A stretch of 34,102 bases of DNA from Psychroflexus sp. (GTDB lineage: Bacteria; Bacteroidota; Bacteroidia; Flavobacteriales; Flavobacteriaceae), in assembly GCA_030457805.1 (NCBI GenBank), contig JAKDUG010000006.1, forward strand, positions 1-34,102. Direction: 5' to 3'. How positions within the stretch are numbered: position 1 is the stretch's first letter; the number at the start of each line of letters is the position of its first letter. Below are positions 10,104 through 19,557 of the stretch, piece by piece. Made by a program: the position numbers and the translations under genes. The notes under the pieces were generated by a model. The model was given only the letters and a program-made list of their open reading frames with translations, did not search any database and was not told the origin of the DNA.

Positions 10104-10753
10104 ACTGTAATTGCCTGGTTCAAGTAATTTCTAAACGGCAATAAAACCTTATACTTTTCAACTAAAAAATCTTCCAACGCTGATGAGAATAAGAGTTCTT
10201 TCGGAATAGGGGTTTCTACAAAGAAACTTTTCAGTCTGAGCAAATCAATATGCGGATGTGATTGCTCATATTTTCGAGGTGTTGTCTTTAAAATATGACT
10301 GTAGTCCAATTCTCCAAAATGTTTTTTAAAATCTGCAGCATTCAAAATATCTTTAAATTCCTCCCCATTGTAGTCAATTGCTTCACGCACACTTTTTAAT
10401 ATTTGAGAAGACGGTTTGTAAAAGCCAGATGCCAAAAAAAGTTCATTTATCCCAAGGTGCAAATAGAAATCACAATGCATAGGTTTTTTGTCAAACCCTA
10501 TCCCAAAGTGATCTTTATAAGGGGGTTTCTCTGGATGATAAAGCAGGTTATTATTAATCCGATTTAGGGCTTTTTGACCCGGAAGAGAAAAGTAATTTGA
10601 ATCAATCCCCGCCAATTCCTGATCCATCTTCTCACACCACAAAATCAAACTTTTACGAATATCTTGATACCAATCACGATGAACATCTAACCATTCTTTA
10701 TTGTTGTTTAAGTTCAGTTCTTCTAAAAATTGAAAGGCTTCTTTAAAATCCAT
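10100..10753 (-). CDS. DUF2461 domain-containing protein
   Basis: FLEELNLNNNKEWLDVHRDWYQDIRK, INNNLLYHPEKPPYKDHFGIGF, FYLHLGINELFLASGFYKPSSQIL. Confidence 0.85.
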   Translation of the reverse strand: MDFKEAFQFLEELNLNNNKEWLDVHRDWYQDIRKSLILWCEKMDQELAGIDSNYFSLPGQKALNRINNNLLYHPEKPPYKDHFGIGFDKKPMHCDFYLHLGINELFLASGFYKPSSQILKSVREAIDYNGEEFKDILNAADFKKHFGELDYSHILKTTPRKYEQSHPHIDLLRLKSFFVETPIPKELLFSSALEDFLVEKYKVLLPFRNYLNQAITV

Positions 10754-11518
10754 TTATCTAATTTCTTTCAGTTGAGATTTCAGTTCATCCATTGACATTT
10801 CAAGCTTTCTAAGCATTGAATTTTCAGCATTTTCATCCAAACTAAAAGTCAACTTGCTCGACACTTCCCAAACTTCAAGAACACGCTCGGGCTCAACAAA
10901 AATAGGGGGATATTCAGGATTCTCAGAGATTAAAACAAGCTCTTCACGTTTTGGATTAATGCTAATGCGTTTGACCAAGACAGAATCGTCTAAGACAACG
11001 ACATACATTTTCTTAATCGAAGCCTCTTCAATAGAATCTAGTGCTTTGGCCAAGACCCAGTCGCCAGGCTGTAAATGTGGCAACATACTATTCCCTTCCA
11101 CCTGAAAACCACGATAAGTAGAGTTGCGGAACTGTGGAATCGGCATATTAAAAGCCGGTAATTTTTTATACCACGAGGTATCTTGTATATTACTTGGATA
11201 ACCAGCCGCTGCTTTTTGACTCACCAAGAGCATATTTTCTTGATTGTCTTCTTCGATGCTAATCACTTTAGGCAAAGTATTAAACCCTGATGTTTTCAGG
11301 TATTTATTTTCAGTTTTGCCGTAAAGCCACAAGGGATTAATATTGTATAAGTTTAATAGATTTGCGACAGTTTCTCCTGTAATTCGGGTTTTCCCGCGTT
11401 CAATATCTGCAGTTGTACTTCCGATATGAAGAAGCTCTGCAAACTCGGATTGCGTATAGCCAAGATCTTGACGAATCCTCTTAAAACGCTGCGATTCAGT
11501 AGGTAGTTTTGATTTCAT
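10754..11518 (-). CDS. XRE-family HTH / S24 LexA-like transcriptional regulator
   Basis: Start taken at the ATG at 11518 (MKSKLPTESQRFKRIRQDLGYTQSEFAELLHIG); the track extends it to 11695 through porV2. N-terminal HTH, AAAGYP cleavage-like site, VEGNSMLPHLQPGDWVL Ser motif, SVLVKRI Lys motif. Confidence 0.88.
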   Translation of the reverse strand: MKSKLPTESQRFKRIRQDLGYTQSEFAELLHIGSTTADIERGKTRITGETVANLLNLYNINPLWLYGKTENKYLKTSGFNTLPKVISIEEDNQENMLLVSQKAAAGYPSNIQDTSWYKKLPAFNMPIPQFRNSTYRGFQVEGNSMLPHLQPGDWVLAKALDSIEEASIKKMYVVVLDDSVLVKRISINPKREELVLISENPEYPPIFVEPERVLEVWEVSSKLTFSLDENAENSMLRKLEMSMDELKSQLKEIR

Positions 11519-11521
11519 ATC

Positions 11522-11573
11522 CAAACATAAACAATCTTTGGAAATAATCCAATTATAAACTATAATTCCATTA
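11522..11573 (-). promoter_or_regulatory. Candidate S24-regulator promoter with overlapping dyad operator
   Basis: Minus-strand -7 box TATGTTTG (11529-11522) and -33 TTG (11552-11550), 20-nt spacer; dyad TAATccAATTATA-aac-TATAATTccATTA at 11545-11573 overlaps the -33 box. Confidence 0.55.
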
Positions 11574-12641
11574 TCTAAAAAACCGCCAATCAATTTTAAG
11601 CGAGAAAACGTTGGAATAAAGCGCTCCACTTTGATCGCCGAGATCAGTAAGTGCATAATCGATCTGTATGCCTTTATATTTGAATCCGACGCCAAAATTG
11701 GGTTGAAAGCTCAAGGATTCAGAGTTATCAATTTGAACTTCATTTTGAAAATTCCCAACGCCACCACGCAAATAAACCAAATCAATGTAGCCAACTTCAA
11801 AACCAAAGGCTGGTGCTACACTAAAATTAGAAGTAGAAATGATATCATTGGTTTGCACAAAACGCGTGTTTAGATTTAAAGCCGTGGTCAAACTAAAATC
11901 ACGTCTAATTTCAAATGAACGTGCGACACCAAGTTCAAGTTTTGGTAAGGTAATTTCCGTTGTTTCAGGCATGGTTTGATTCTGTCCCTCAACAGCACTA
12001 CTAATAGATTCAAACTTCTCCTCATCAATTTGCCAAGTATTATATGTCGTGGTAATATCACGTGCCATAACTCCAATTTTCCAATCATTTTTTTGAAACT
12101 GAATACCAGCATCAAAACCGAACCCCCAGGCATTGGCAAAGTCTCCAATCACACGGCGAATCACTTTTGCATTGATTCCATAAGAGAAGCCCTCTAATTT
12201 TAGATTTCGGGCATAAGAAAAAGTAAAAGCATAATCGGCAGCTGAAAATAGATCAATTCTGTTATAATCAATATTCCCTTGTTGATCAATTAGCTCAGTG
12301 GTATCGAGAATATCATCAACACCAAAACGGATCACACTAAAACCAAAAGCACTGTCATCGTCTATTGGTGTTCCAAAACCAGCATAATTATAGGTTGCAA
12401 TATTTGCAAAATAATTGGCATGCATCATCCCGAGTTGGTTATCTTCAAGTTGTGTTAAGCCTGCGGGATTCCAGTAAACTGAGTTCACGTCATTTGTGAA
12501 AGCAGTCATCGCATTTGACATACCAAAAGCACGCGCATCGACGCCAATATTCATAAACTCATTAGAATATTTTCGTGCCGTTTGACTCATGACCAATTGG
12601 CTGAGAAGGAAAAAGCAACACACTGAGAAAATTTTGCGCAA
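11571..12641 (-). CDS. PorV/PorQ family outer membrane protein (PorV2-like)
   Basis: Signal peptide, FMNIGVDARAFGMSNAMTAFTNDVNSVYWNPAGL, beta-barrel-like repeats, C-terminal FSLKIDWRFFR; TTG start. Confidence 0.85.
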   Translation of the reverse strand: MRKIFSVCCFFLLSQLVMSQTARKYSNEFMNIGVDARAFGMSNAMTAFTNDVNSVYWNPAGLTQLEDNQLGMMHANYFANIATYNYAGFGTPIDDDSAFGFSVIRFGVDDILDTTELIDQQGNIDYNRIDLFSAADYAFTFSYARNLKLEGFSYGINAKVIRRVIGDFANAWGFGFDAGIQFQKNDWKIGVMARDITTTYNTWQIDEEKFESISSAVEGQNQTMPETTEITLPKLELGVARSFEIRRDFSLTTALNLNTRFVQTNDIISTSNFSVAPAFGFEVGYIDLVYLRGGVGNFQNEVQIDNSESLSFQPNFGVGFKYKGIQIDYALTDLGDQSGALYSNVFSLKIDWRFFR

Positions 12642-12794
12642 ATCTTTTTAGTTTAAACTTGAAAACGTCAAAGATATTGTCTTTTGAGAGTTTAGGAATA
12701 AATTCAATCAAGTATTTCTTGAAGTTCTTTACAAAAAGTTGAATTCTATTCAAAAAAACTCATTAAACTTGTAGTCAAATGTAGACTGACAACA

Positions 12795-13502
12795 ATGAAG
12801 AAGCACATTCCCAATCTGATTACCTTCGGAAATCTCTTTGCAGGAAGCATCGCCTGTTTATATGCATTTCAAGCTGATTTCTTATGGGCTTTCATTTTTA
12901 TGTTTATCGGTATTTTCTTTGATTTCTTTGACGGAATGGCCGCGCGCATGCTCGATGTCAAAAGTGAACTTGGCTTGCAACTCGATTCTTTGGCCGACAT
13001 GGTCACCAGCGGACTTGTACCAGGCATCGTCATGTTTCAGTTAATTGGGTATAGCGTCAATACTGATTTCTCAGCATACGATTTTGATTTTGCTTCTCTG
13101 GATGTGGTTGCTCTTTTCGGATTTGTGATCACTTTAGGCTCTGCTTATCGCTTGGCAAAATTTAATATTGACACACGCCAAACAGATGCTTTTATTGGTT
13201 TACCAACACCAGCAAATGCAATTTTTATCACCAGTTTGGCTTTGAGCATTGATCGCTTAGATTTTTTACAAGATCCTTATATCCTGTATGGTATCAGCAT
13301 ATTATCATACTATATACTCAATGCAGAAATCAAGCTCATTGCTTTAAAATTTAAGAACTTGAACTTTAAAGCGAACTGGTACCGTTTTCTGCTTATCGTG
13401 GTGAGCATCGGACTCATCATTGCCTTACAATTCTTGGCAGTTCCGCTTATCATTGCTTTTTACATTCTTTTATCTGTCTTTATTTCGACAAAAGAAGCCT
13501 AG
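12795..13502 (+). CDS. pssA: CDP-alcohol phosphatidyltransferase (phosphatidylserine synthase)
   Basis: MKKHIPNLITFGNLFAGSIA, FFDFFDGMAARMLDVKSELGLQLDSLADMVTSGLVPG contains the CDP-alcohol phosphotransferase DG...AR...G...D...D motif. Confidence 0.93.
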   Translation: MKKHIPNLITFGNLFAGSIACLYAFQADFLWAFIFMFIGIFFDFFDGMAARMLDVKSELGLQLDSLADMVTSGLVPGIVMFQLIGYSVNTDFSAYDFDFASLDVVALFGFVITLGSAYRLAKFNIDTRQTDAFIGLPTPANAIFITSLALSIDRLDFLQDPYILYGISILSYYILNAEIKLIALKFKNLNFKANWYRFLLIVVSIGLIIALQFLAVPLIIAFYILLSVFISTKEA

Positions 13503-15073
13503 TTTCGTCTTTTAGTCACTGCAAACAAGAAGATAAAAAGAGCTAAAAACAGAGCGACACGCGGAATTATATTTCCGTATTTCACATAGAAAGTCATTTC
13601 ATCATAAAGTGGAACTTCAGTAGAAATGGCTGTTTTCTCATCGTATTTGGTTCTAGAAATCACAGAACCATCTTTATCAATAAACCCGGAAATACCAGTA
13701 TTAGCAGATCTTGCAACCGCACGTCGTGTTTCAATGGCGCGTAGTTTTGCATAACTCCAATGCTGTTGATGGCCTTGCGTATCCGCCCACCAAGCATCAT
13801 TGGTAATAATCGCTAAAAGTGTGGCTCCGTTCTTGACATAGTCTGTGACATATTCTCCATAAACGGATTCATAACAAATAATCGGTGCTATATTTTCTTT
13901 ACTATCAACATCAAAGACTTCACGATTTTCTTGTGTTGTTTTTGTTGCGACGGTACCACCCAAATCAATCATGATATCGCCGAGAAGAGGTTGTAGAATG
14001 CCTTTATAAGGAAAGTTTTCTACGCCGACAACTAGTTTAGATTTATGGTAAAAATCAGTAGGAGAATCAGCGGTTTGAAAAACAGCCGAATTAAAATCAT
14101 TATACCACAAGCCTTCTTTCATAAAATTACTCTGTAAAGTCTTATCAGCTTTACGATGAATCAAATCATAAGCTGAAATACCGTATAAAACTTGTGCGCG
14201 TGGATTGCGTTTTAAAAGTTCATCTCCAAAAGAGTGTGCTTCAGAAACTTCAAAACTCTTCCAAGGTGTGCCATGTGCGAAAACGGTTTCAGGTGCTAAA
14301 AACAATTGTTTTTTCTGTGGTGTTATAAAAGGTTCAGAAAGATCGAGTAGTAAGTTTTTGATATCTGCATCAGTCAGATCGTATTTATCAGTGTATGGAT
14401 CGATGTTGGGTTGTAAAACAATAGTCTCAAGATGAGATGTCGCTTTTAATTCAGGTTTGATCAGAACACTGACAAGAATTGGCAAACCGATGAAAACAAC
14501 CAAGCGCAAAGCCAAACGGTAAAGTAAGCTGCGGTCTTTGTATTTCTTAAAAAGTAATAAGGCTTTAAAAATTGTGAAATTAACAACCAATACCCACAGG
14601 CTTCCACCGAAAACACCCGTGTATTCATACCACTGAATAAAACCTGTTGACTCTGAGAAAACGTGACCTAAACTCAACCAAGGCCAAGAGAAATCCCATA
14701 AAAAATGAAGTTGTTCAAAACTCAGCCACAAACAAATAAAGAAAGAAGCTGAGGCTAAAAAGCTAAGCCTTTTATAGAGTTTGGCATAAACAAAAAACAC
14801 CAAAGCCATCAACAAGGAGTTGACCAAAACGGCAAAGAGCATCCCAAAAGCTGTGGAGTAATAAAGCCAAGAAGTTGTAATAATGTTCCAAAGGAAAAAG
14901 CTAAAATAAACGGATGAGAAAAAAGAAAAACCAATTTTCCCGGTTAAAATCTTTTGCTCACTGATCATTAAAAGTGGGACAAAAGCCACAAAGATAAGAG
15001 GTGAGAAACCATATGTTGGCCAGGCCAAAGCAAGCAATAAACCTGTGAGTAAAAAATAAAAAAAAGCTTTCAA
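13499..15073 (-). CDS. lnt: Apolipoprotein N-acyltransferase
   Basis: Multi-TM N-terminus, APETVFAHG, YGISAYD, KSKLVVGVENFPYKG, PIICYESVYGEYV, NDAWWADTQGHQQHWSYAKLRAIETRRAVARSANTGISGFID. Confidence 0.95.
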   Translation of the reverse strand: MKAFFYFLLTGLLLALAWPTYGFSPLIFVAFVPLLMISEQKILTGKIGFSFFSSVYFSFFLWNIITTSWLYYSTAFGMLFAVLVNSLLMALVFFVYAKLYKRLSFLASASFFICLWLSFEQLHFLWDFSWPWLSLGHVFSESTGFIQWYEYTGVFGGSLWVLVVNFTIFKALLLFKKYKDRSLLYRLALRLVVFIGLPILVSVLIKPELKATSHLETIVLQPNIDPYTDKYDLTDADIKNLLLDLSEPFITPQKKQLFLAPETVFAHGTPWKSFEVSEAHSFGDELLKRNPRAQVLYGISAYDLIHRKADKTLQSNFMKEGLWYNDFNSAVFQTADSPTDFYHKSKLVVGVENFPYKGILQPLLGDIMIDLGGTVATKTTQENREVFDVDSKENIAPIICYESVYGEYVTDYVKNGATLLAIITNDAWWADTQGHQQHWSYAKLRAIETRRAVARSANTGISGFIDKDGSVISRTKYDEKTAISTEVPLYDEMTFYVKYGNIIPRVALFLALFIFLFAVTKRRN

Positions 15074-15205
15074 AATCAGTGAGTTATAAGGCTAACAAAA
15101 ATGTTGAATATATTTGACAACACGAAAGTGATTATAGTTTTTTATCTCTAATTATTTGTTAAATTTGCAAAACCAATCTAACTTACCAAATTCATCTGAA
15201 AACCA

Positions 15206-16578
15206 ATGCGTCAAAAAAAAGGCACACATTTTGAGATTTCTGAGCGCAAAATATTTCTTAGAATCATTGACATATTGATCATTTGGCTTGGTGTTTATGG
15301 ATTAAATCATTTCACAGATTTCTATTATATTAGTTTAAGTGAACAATTTATTCTCTACACAAGTCTGCTTAGTTTATACTTTTTGGCACAATCTTCGAAA
15401 TGTATAATTTACAAAAGGCTGAATCGCGCTTTGTGGTTATCAAGAACCTCTTACTCACCACCACTCTAACGATATTCTTATTTCTTTTTACCCCTATCAT
15501 TTCACCACAACTTCCGGCGAATCGGATAGAGATACTAGTGCTTTTCACAACTCTATTTGTATTCATTGCACTGTGGAGATTCTTATATATCGGAATTATC
15601 TCCGCCCCACGATTTGTTAAAAAAGTTGTTTTGGTAGGAGAAAAATTTGATCCCCAAAAAATAAAAACCGAGCTTGAACTCGCCGACTCGAACTTTCAGG
15701 TTATTGGTTATTTAAGCGGTGATGGTATTGGAGGATGTCAAAATTGTCTTCGTTTTGATCACTCTGATTTTTTAAAAGGAATAGAAGAAAATCACGTTAA
15801 CGAAATTCTTGTAACCAACTCGTATGAAGGCATCAATGATAATTTTCAAAAATTACTTTATCCATTGTTAGAGAAAGGGCTGACAATTAAATCCTACTCG
15901 CATGTCTATGAAGATTTAACGGATAAAGTTTTGATTGAAAATATTGAAAATGATTTTTATTGTTACTTCCCTTTTAGTCGTAATAATTCTAACCAACTCT
16001 ACCTCAGCATCAACCGCTTGATCAACATCATTATCAGTAGTTTAGGTTTGCTTTTAAGCTTACCTCTTCTTCCTTTTGTATTGATTGGAAACTTGATCGA
16101 AAATCGTGGACCTCTACTCTATACACAACAAAGAATAGGTAAATACGGCAAGGTCTTTAAAATCTATAAGTTGCGATCTATGGTCAAAAATGCCGAGACA
16201 AAAGGTGCACAATGGGCCGTAAAGAATGACAGTCGAGTGACTAATTTTGGTAAGTTCCTACGAAAAACGCGCTTGGATGAAATTCCACAATTCATCAATA
16301 TTTTAAATGGTGACATGAGCCTGGTAGGACCTCGACCAGAACGGCCGGAATTTGTCAATGAATTAGCAAAAACAATTCCTTTTTATAAAATCCGAAATGT
16401 CATTAAACCAGGCTTAACTGGCTGGGCACAAGTCAATGCAAAATACGCAGCTACTGATAGAGACTCCCTTGAAAAACTGCAATACGATCTCTATTACATC
16501 ATAAACAGAGGCCTTTTTATTGATTTCAGAATTACAATTAAAACCTTGAGTACCGTCATTTTCTTTAGAGGACAATAA
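15206..16578 (+). pseudogene. Undecaprenyl-phosphate sugar transferase (exopolysaccharide/WbaP family), interrupted by a one-base frame disruption
   Basis: N-terminal TM part is in frame 2 (15206-15469) and the remainder in frame 1 (from before 15400 to 16578: YTQQRIGKYGKVFKIYKLRSM, LRKTRLDEIPQFINILNGDMSLVGPRPERP, PGLTGWAQVN). Joining at the T5 run 15380-15384 gives LYFFGTIFEMYNLQKAESRF. Confidence 0.85.
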
Positions 16579-16581
16579 AAA

Positions 16582-16605
16582 AAGGCTTACCCGAAAGTAA
16601 GCCTT
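16582..16605 (+). terminator. Hairpin between convergent sugar transferase and btuG-like genes
   Basis: aaggcttac-ccgaaa-gtaagcctt, 9-bp perfect stem right after the stop at 16578; on the minus strand it is followed by a T-run (TTTTTT). Confidence 0.75.
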
Positions 16606-16632
16606 ATCAATAAAAACAATCTTCTAAAAATA

Positions 16633-17676
16633 CTAATCGTTGAAATAAATTGAATTTGATCCTATTCCTGTTGTCAATGTATTGAGAAGCTTTCCTGAAA
16701 AGTCATAGACTCTCAAAGAACTATCTTCCGTAAAACCATTCACATCACTGTAAAATATCTTGCCATTCTCAACAGCAAAACCATAACCTAAAAACCAAGT
16801 TTCATCTTCAACCTGAGTATCAAATAAAGCTTCATCGTTCAATTCTGTGACATTCAAATCATATCCATAAATTTTTGACCCTGCTATAAAGAAAAGCATC
16901 TCATCCTCAATCGTCAGTTTTGACGCGTCTGAAATATCACCGACAAAAGGAAGTGTTTCCATTTCTGTTGCAGTTGACATATTTATTTTTGTGATACCTT
17001 CTGAATGCAATGCATACAGAATTCCATTATCATCAGTCATACTATTCAGAACACCACCAACAGTCAATGTTTTTGTGATCTGATTTGTTGAAAGATCAAT
17101 GACAGAAATTTCATTACCCTGACCAAAAGCAGCGTTTTGTACATATAAAAATCCATCTTCAGCCTTGAGATACTCGATTGGTTTATCAATAGAAACAGAA
17201 GCCCCATATGAAAAATCACTAATGTTATAAATTGCAATATCTTTAGACTGACTGTTTCCTATATAGAGCTTGCCATCTTCAATTTCTGCAAAACGCGGCA
17301 AATTGATATTTTCAGTTAAAGTCGTGATATGCTGAAAATTAAAACGATCAACAACAACAACTTTGTTACTGTTATTCATAATCAAATAGGCATACTCATC
17401 ATCAAATGAAATACTATGGAGAACGTCTCCTAATGTTTCTGAAGGATTTTCTGTCTGGAAAATAGAATTTGTAACCTGAGTCAAGTCTGCATTAATAAAA
17501 GAAACAGAAGCATTAGGCGAACCAAAATTCCCTTCATTGGCAATAATGTACCCAAGATCATATGCTCCCTCTGGCATCTCTGGTGAAAGGCCGTTGTCAT
17601 CATCACTACTACACGATGTTAAAAAAAATCCAATGGTAAGTACCATCATTAAAGGTTTCAAGAAAAAATGTTTCAT
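16633..17676 (-). CDS. Beta-propeller lipoprotein (DUF5074/YncE-like), candidate BtuG-like cobalamin-binding surface lipoprotein
   Basis: Lipoprotein signal (LTIGFFLTSCSSDDD) and repeated propeller-like strands (VVVDRFNFQHITTL, ISVIDLSTNQITKTLTVGG), downstream of a riboswitch-controlled TonB receptor gene. Confidence 0.72.
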   Translation of the reverse strand: MKHFFLKPLMMVLTIGFFLTSCSSDDDNGLSPEMPEGAYDLGYIIANEGNFGSPNASVSFINADLTQVTNSIFQTENPSETLGDVLHSISFDDEYAYLIMNNSNKVVVVDRFNFQHITTLTENINLPRFAEIEDGKLYIGNSQSKDIAIYNISDFSYGASVSIDKPIEYLKAEDGFLYVQNAAFGQGNEISVIDLSTNQITKTLTVGGVLNSMTDDNGILYALHSEGITKINMSTATEMETLPFVGDISDASKLTIEDEMLFFIAGSKIYGYDLNVTELNDEALFDTQVEDETWFLGYGFAVENGKIFYSDVNGFTEDSSLRVYDFSGKLLNTLTTGIGSNSIYFND

Positions 17677-17680
17677 TTGT

Positions 17681-19519
17681 TTATAAATTTAATGTTAGAA
17701 AAATTTCAAAATTAATGCCTGGCATGGGTTTATATATCATATTCTCATAGCTTCTATCAAACGCATTTTTTAAGCGTGCGCCAATGCCATAGCGCTGATG
17801 CTGACCAAACTTATACTGTGCCGAGGCATTGACCAAAAGATAATCATCAACTTGGGTTTGCGCATTGTTATTGGACTGAGTGTACACTTTCCCATTCAAT
17901 AAAGCCTTGATATCTGCATGCCAATTCTTATAATCATAATTTACGCCAGCTGTGAATTTGTGATAAGGCACATAGATCAGCTGATAGCCAGTTTCTTTAT
18001 TTTCAGAATTTGTATAGGCATAAAGTCCTTTGACTTTAAAGTTGTTTTTACCAATATTAAATTGATAAGACGCAGTTGCTTCTACTCCTTTTGAGCTCAC
18101 CCGATCAGTATTGACAGGTTCCCACAAATTCCCGTTGATAGGCAACCACCGAATCATATCCTCCAACTCAATCTGAAAATAAGTCAATCCAAATTCAAAA
18201 GAATTCAATTTATAAACATAACTCAACTCACCCTGCAGTGAACTTTCCGGTTTTAAATCTAAATTCCCCGCGCCCGGCCAATACAAATCATTGAATGTCG
18301 GTATGCGGTAATTTTTTGAAAAATTAAATCGAAATTCATGTTGCGCGTTCAGCTTGTAGTTTGTTCCTATATTATAGAGCAATGGCGCATTAAAATCATC
18401 TACAAAATTTTGATTGATATGAATTTGATAAAGCCAATCTGGCGTGATATGATGCTTTATAAAAAACTGAACTTCTGTTGAATTCCTTGAGGCATCCTGA
18501 ATTTCGGTACCATCAGCCCAAGTGTAATGATAATTAATTTCGGATTCGAGATAAATATTTTTGTGTGGCTTATACCCCAAACTGGTTTTTCCAATTAAAG
18601 TTTCTGCACGGCCATAAGTCGACTCCTCATCAGTTCCTAATTGTGGGAAGTAAGTATATTTTTCATTCAAATAGGCACCGCGAGATTTCAACCTAAATTT
18701 CTGCCATGAAGATTCCCACAGCAACTGTGATTTAATATTTTTATCACGGTATTTTGTGCGTGTTTGCGTTGGTTCTAAAATTGAAAAGTGACGTTCTCCA
18801 TCATAAATTTCAGAAAAGAAACTTAACTTATGCTGAGACTTAAAACGATAAGATGCATTGGCTGTTGCCGAAAAATGCTGAAGCTGCCCGTTGTCATTAA
18901 AACCTTTTTGATCAGGAAAATCATAGTCATTTGCCGATTCAAAATAATTTCCCCCTAAATGTAAACTGAATTTTTCATCAGAAAACTTATAGTCAACGGC
19001 ATTATTATAAGTCTCAAAACTACCATAACTCGATAAGAGATGAAATTGATGACCTTTTCGAAAATCGAGTTCATTAGTGAGTGCAACGGTTCCGCCAATC
19101 GCACCAGAGCCAAATTGAGAGCTACCTCCACCCGATCGCACATCAATTGATGAATAATTCTGAGGTGAGATTGTATTAAAATCAACTTGTCCTAAAAATT
19201 GAGAATTGATATTAATACCATTCCACAACACAGCCGTTTGCTGAGCAGTTGTTCCTCTAAAGCTTGGTGAAGACACCATCCCAACGCCATTTTCTTTAAA
19301 ATAAATTGGCGTTTCAAAACTCAAAACATCAGTTAATTGTGGGCGGTATTTCCTAATTTGATCTGCATCGATTGTAAGGATACGCTGACCGACAGATTTT
19401 TGAATTAAACGCAAAGGCTTGATCACAACAGTATCGAGCTGTTGTATTTCTTCCTGCTGTGCAAAGCTTAAAGCGGATATTAGACTAAAGGCAATTAAAA
19501 ATTGTTTTTTTATCATCAT
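17681..19519 (-). CDS. TonB-dependent receptor, BtuB-like (vitamin B12)
   Basis: Signal peptide, TonB-box-like LDTVVIK, plug (SPSFRGTTAQQTAVLWNGININSQ, SSQFGSGAIGGTVALTN), long beta-barrel; preceded by a cobalamin riboswitch. Confidence 0.9.
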   Translation of the reverse strand: MMIKKQFLIAFSLISALSFAQQEEIQQLDTVVIKPLRLIQKSVGQRILTIDADQIRKYRPQLTDVLSFETPIYFKENGVGMVSSPSFRGTTAQQTAVLWNGININSQFLGQVDFNTISPQNYSSIDVRSGGGSSQFGSGAIGGTVALTNELDFRKGHQFHLLSSYGSFETYNNAVDYKFSDEKFSLHLGGNYFESANDYDFPDQKGFNDNGQLQHFSATANASYRFKSQHKLSFFSEIYDGERHFSILEPTQTRTKYRDKNIKSQLLWESSWQKFRLKSRGAYLNEKYTYFPQLGTDEESTYGRAETLIGKTSLGYKPHKNIYLESEINYHYTWADGTEIQDASRNSTEVQFFIKHHITPDWLYQIHINQNFVDDFNAPLLYNIGTNYKLNAQHEFRFNFSKNYRIPTFNDLYWPGAGNLDLKPESSLQGELSYVYKLNSFEFGLTYFQIELEDMIRWLPINGNLWEPVNTDRVSSKGVEATASYQFNIGKNNFKVKGLYAYTNSENKETGYQLIYVPYHKFTAGVNYDYKNWHADIKALLNGKVYTQSNNNAQTQVDDYLLVNASAQYKFGQHQRYGIGARLKNAFDRSYENMIYKPMPGINFEIFLTLNL

Positions 19520-19557
19520 GCTTGCTTATCCCGAACAAATTCATATTTATCATTTCG

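Noticed and set aside
10754-11518. Prophage or integrative element suggested by the S24 repressor
   Set aside because: No integrase, structural, lysis or replication genes and no direct repeats; neighbours are housekeeping genes.
10754-11695. Extended 313-aa version of the S24 regulator
   Set aside because: The extra 59 residues read through porV2 coding sequence out of frame; the HTH begins right after the ATG at 11518.
10854-12197. Short ORFs inside the S24 regulator and porV2-like genes (10854..11105 +, 11631..11873 +, 11888..12148 -, 11976..12197 +)
   Set aside because: Shadow ORFs of confident CDSs; no domain content.
12562-12753. 63-aa minus-strand ORF at the start of porV2-like gene
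   Set aside because: Overlaps the porV2 signal-peptide region in another frame and contains a candidate TATCTTTG promoter box (12676-12669); probably leader DNA.
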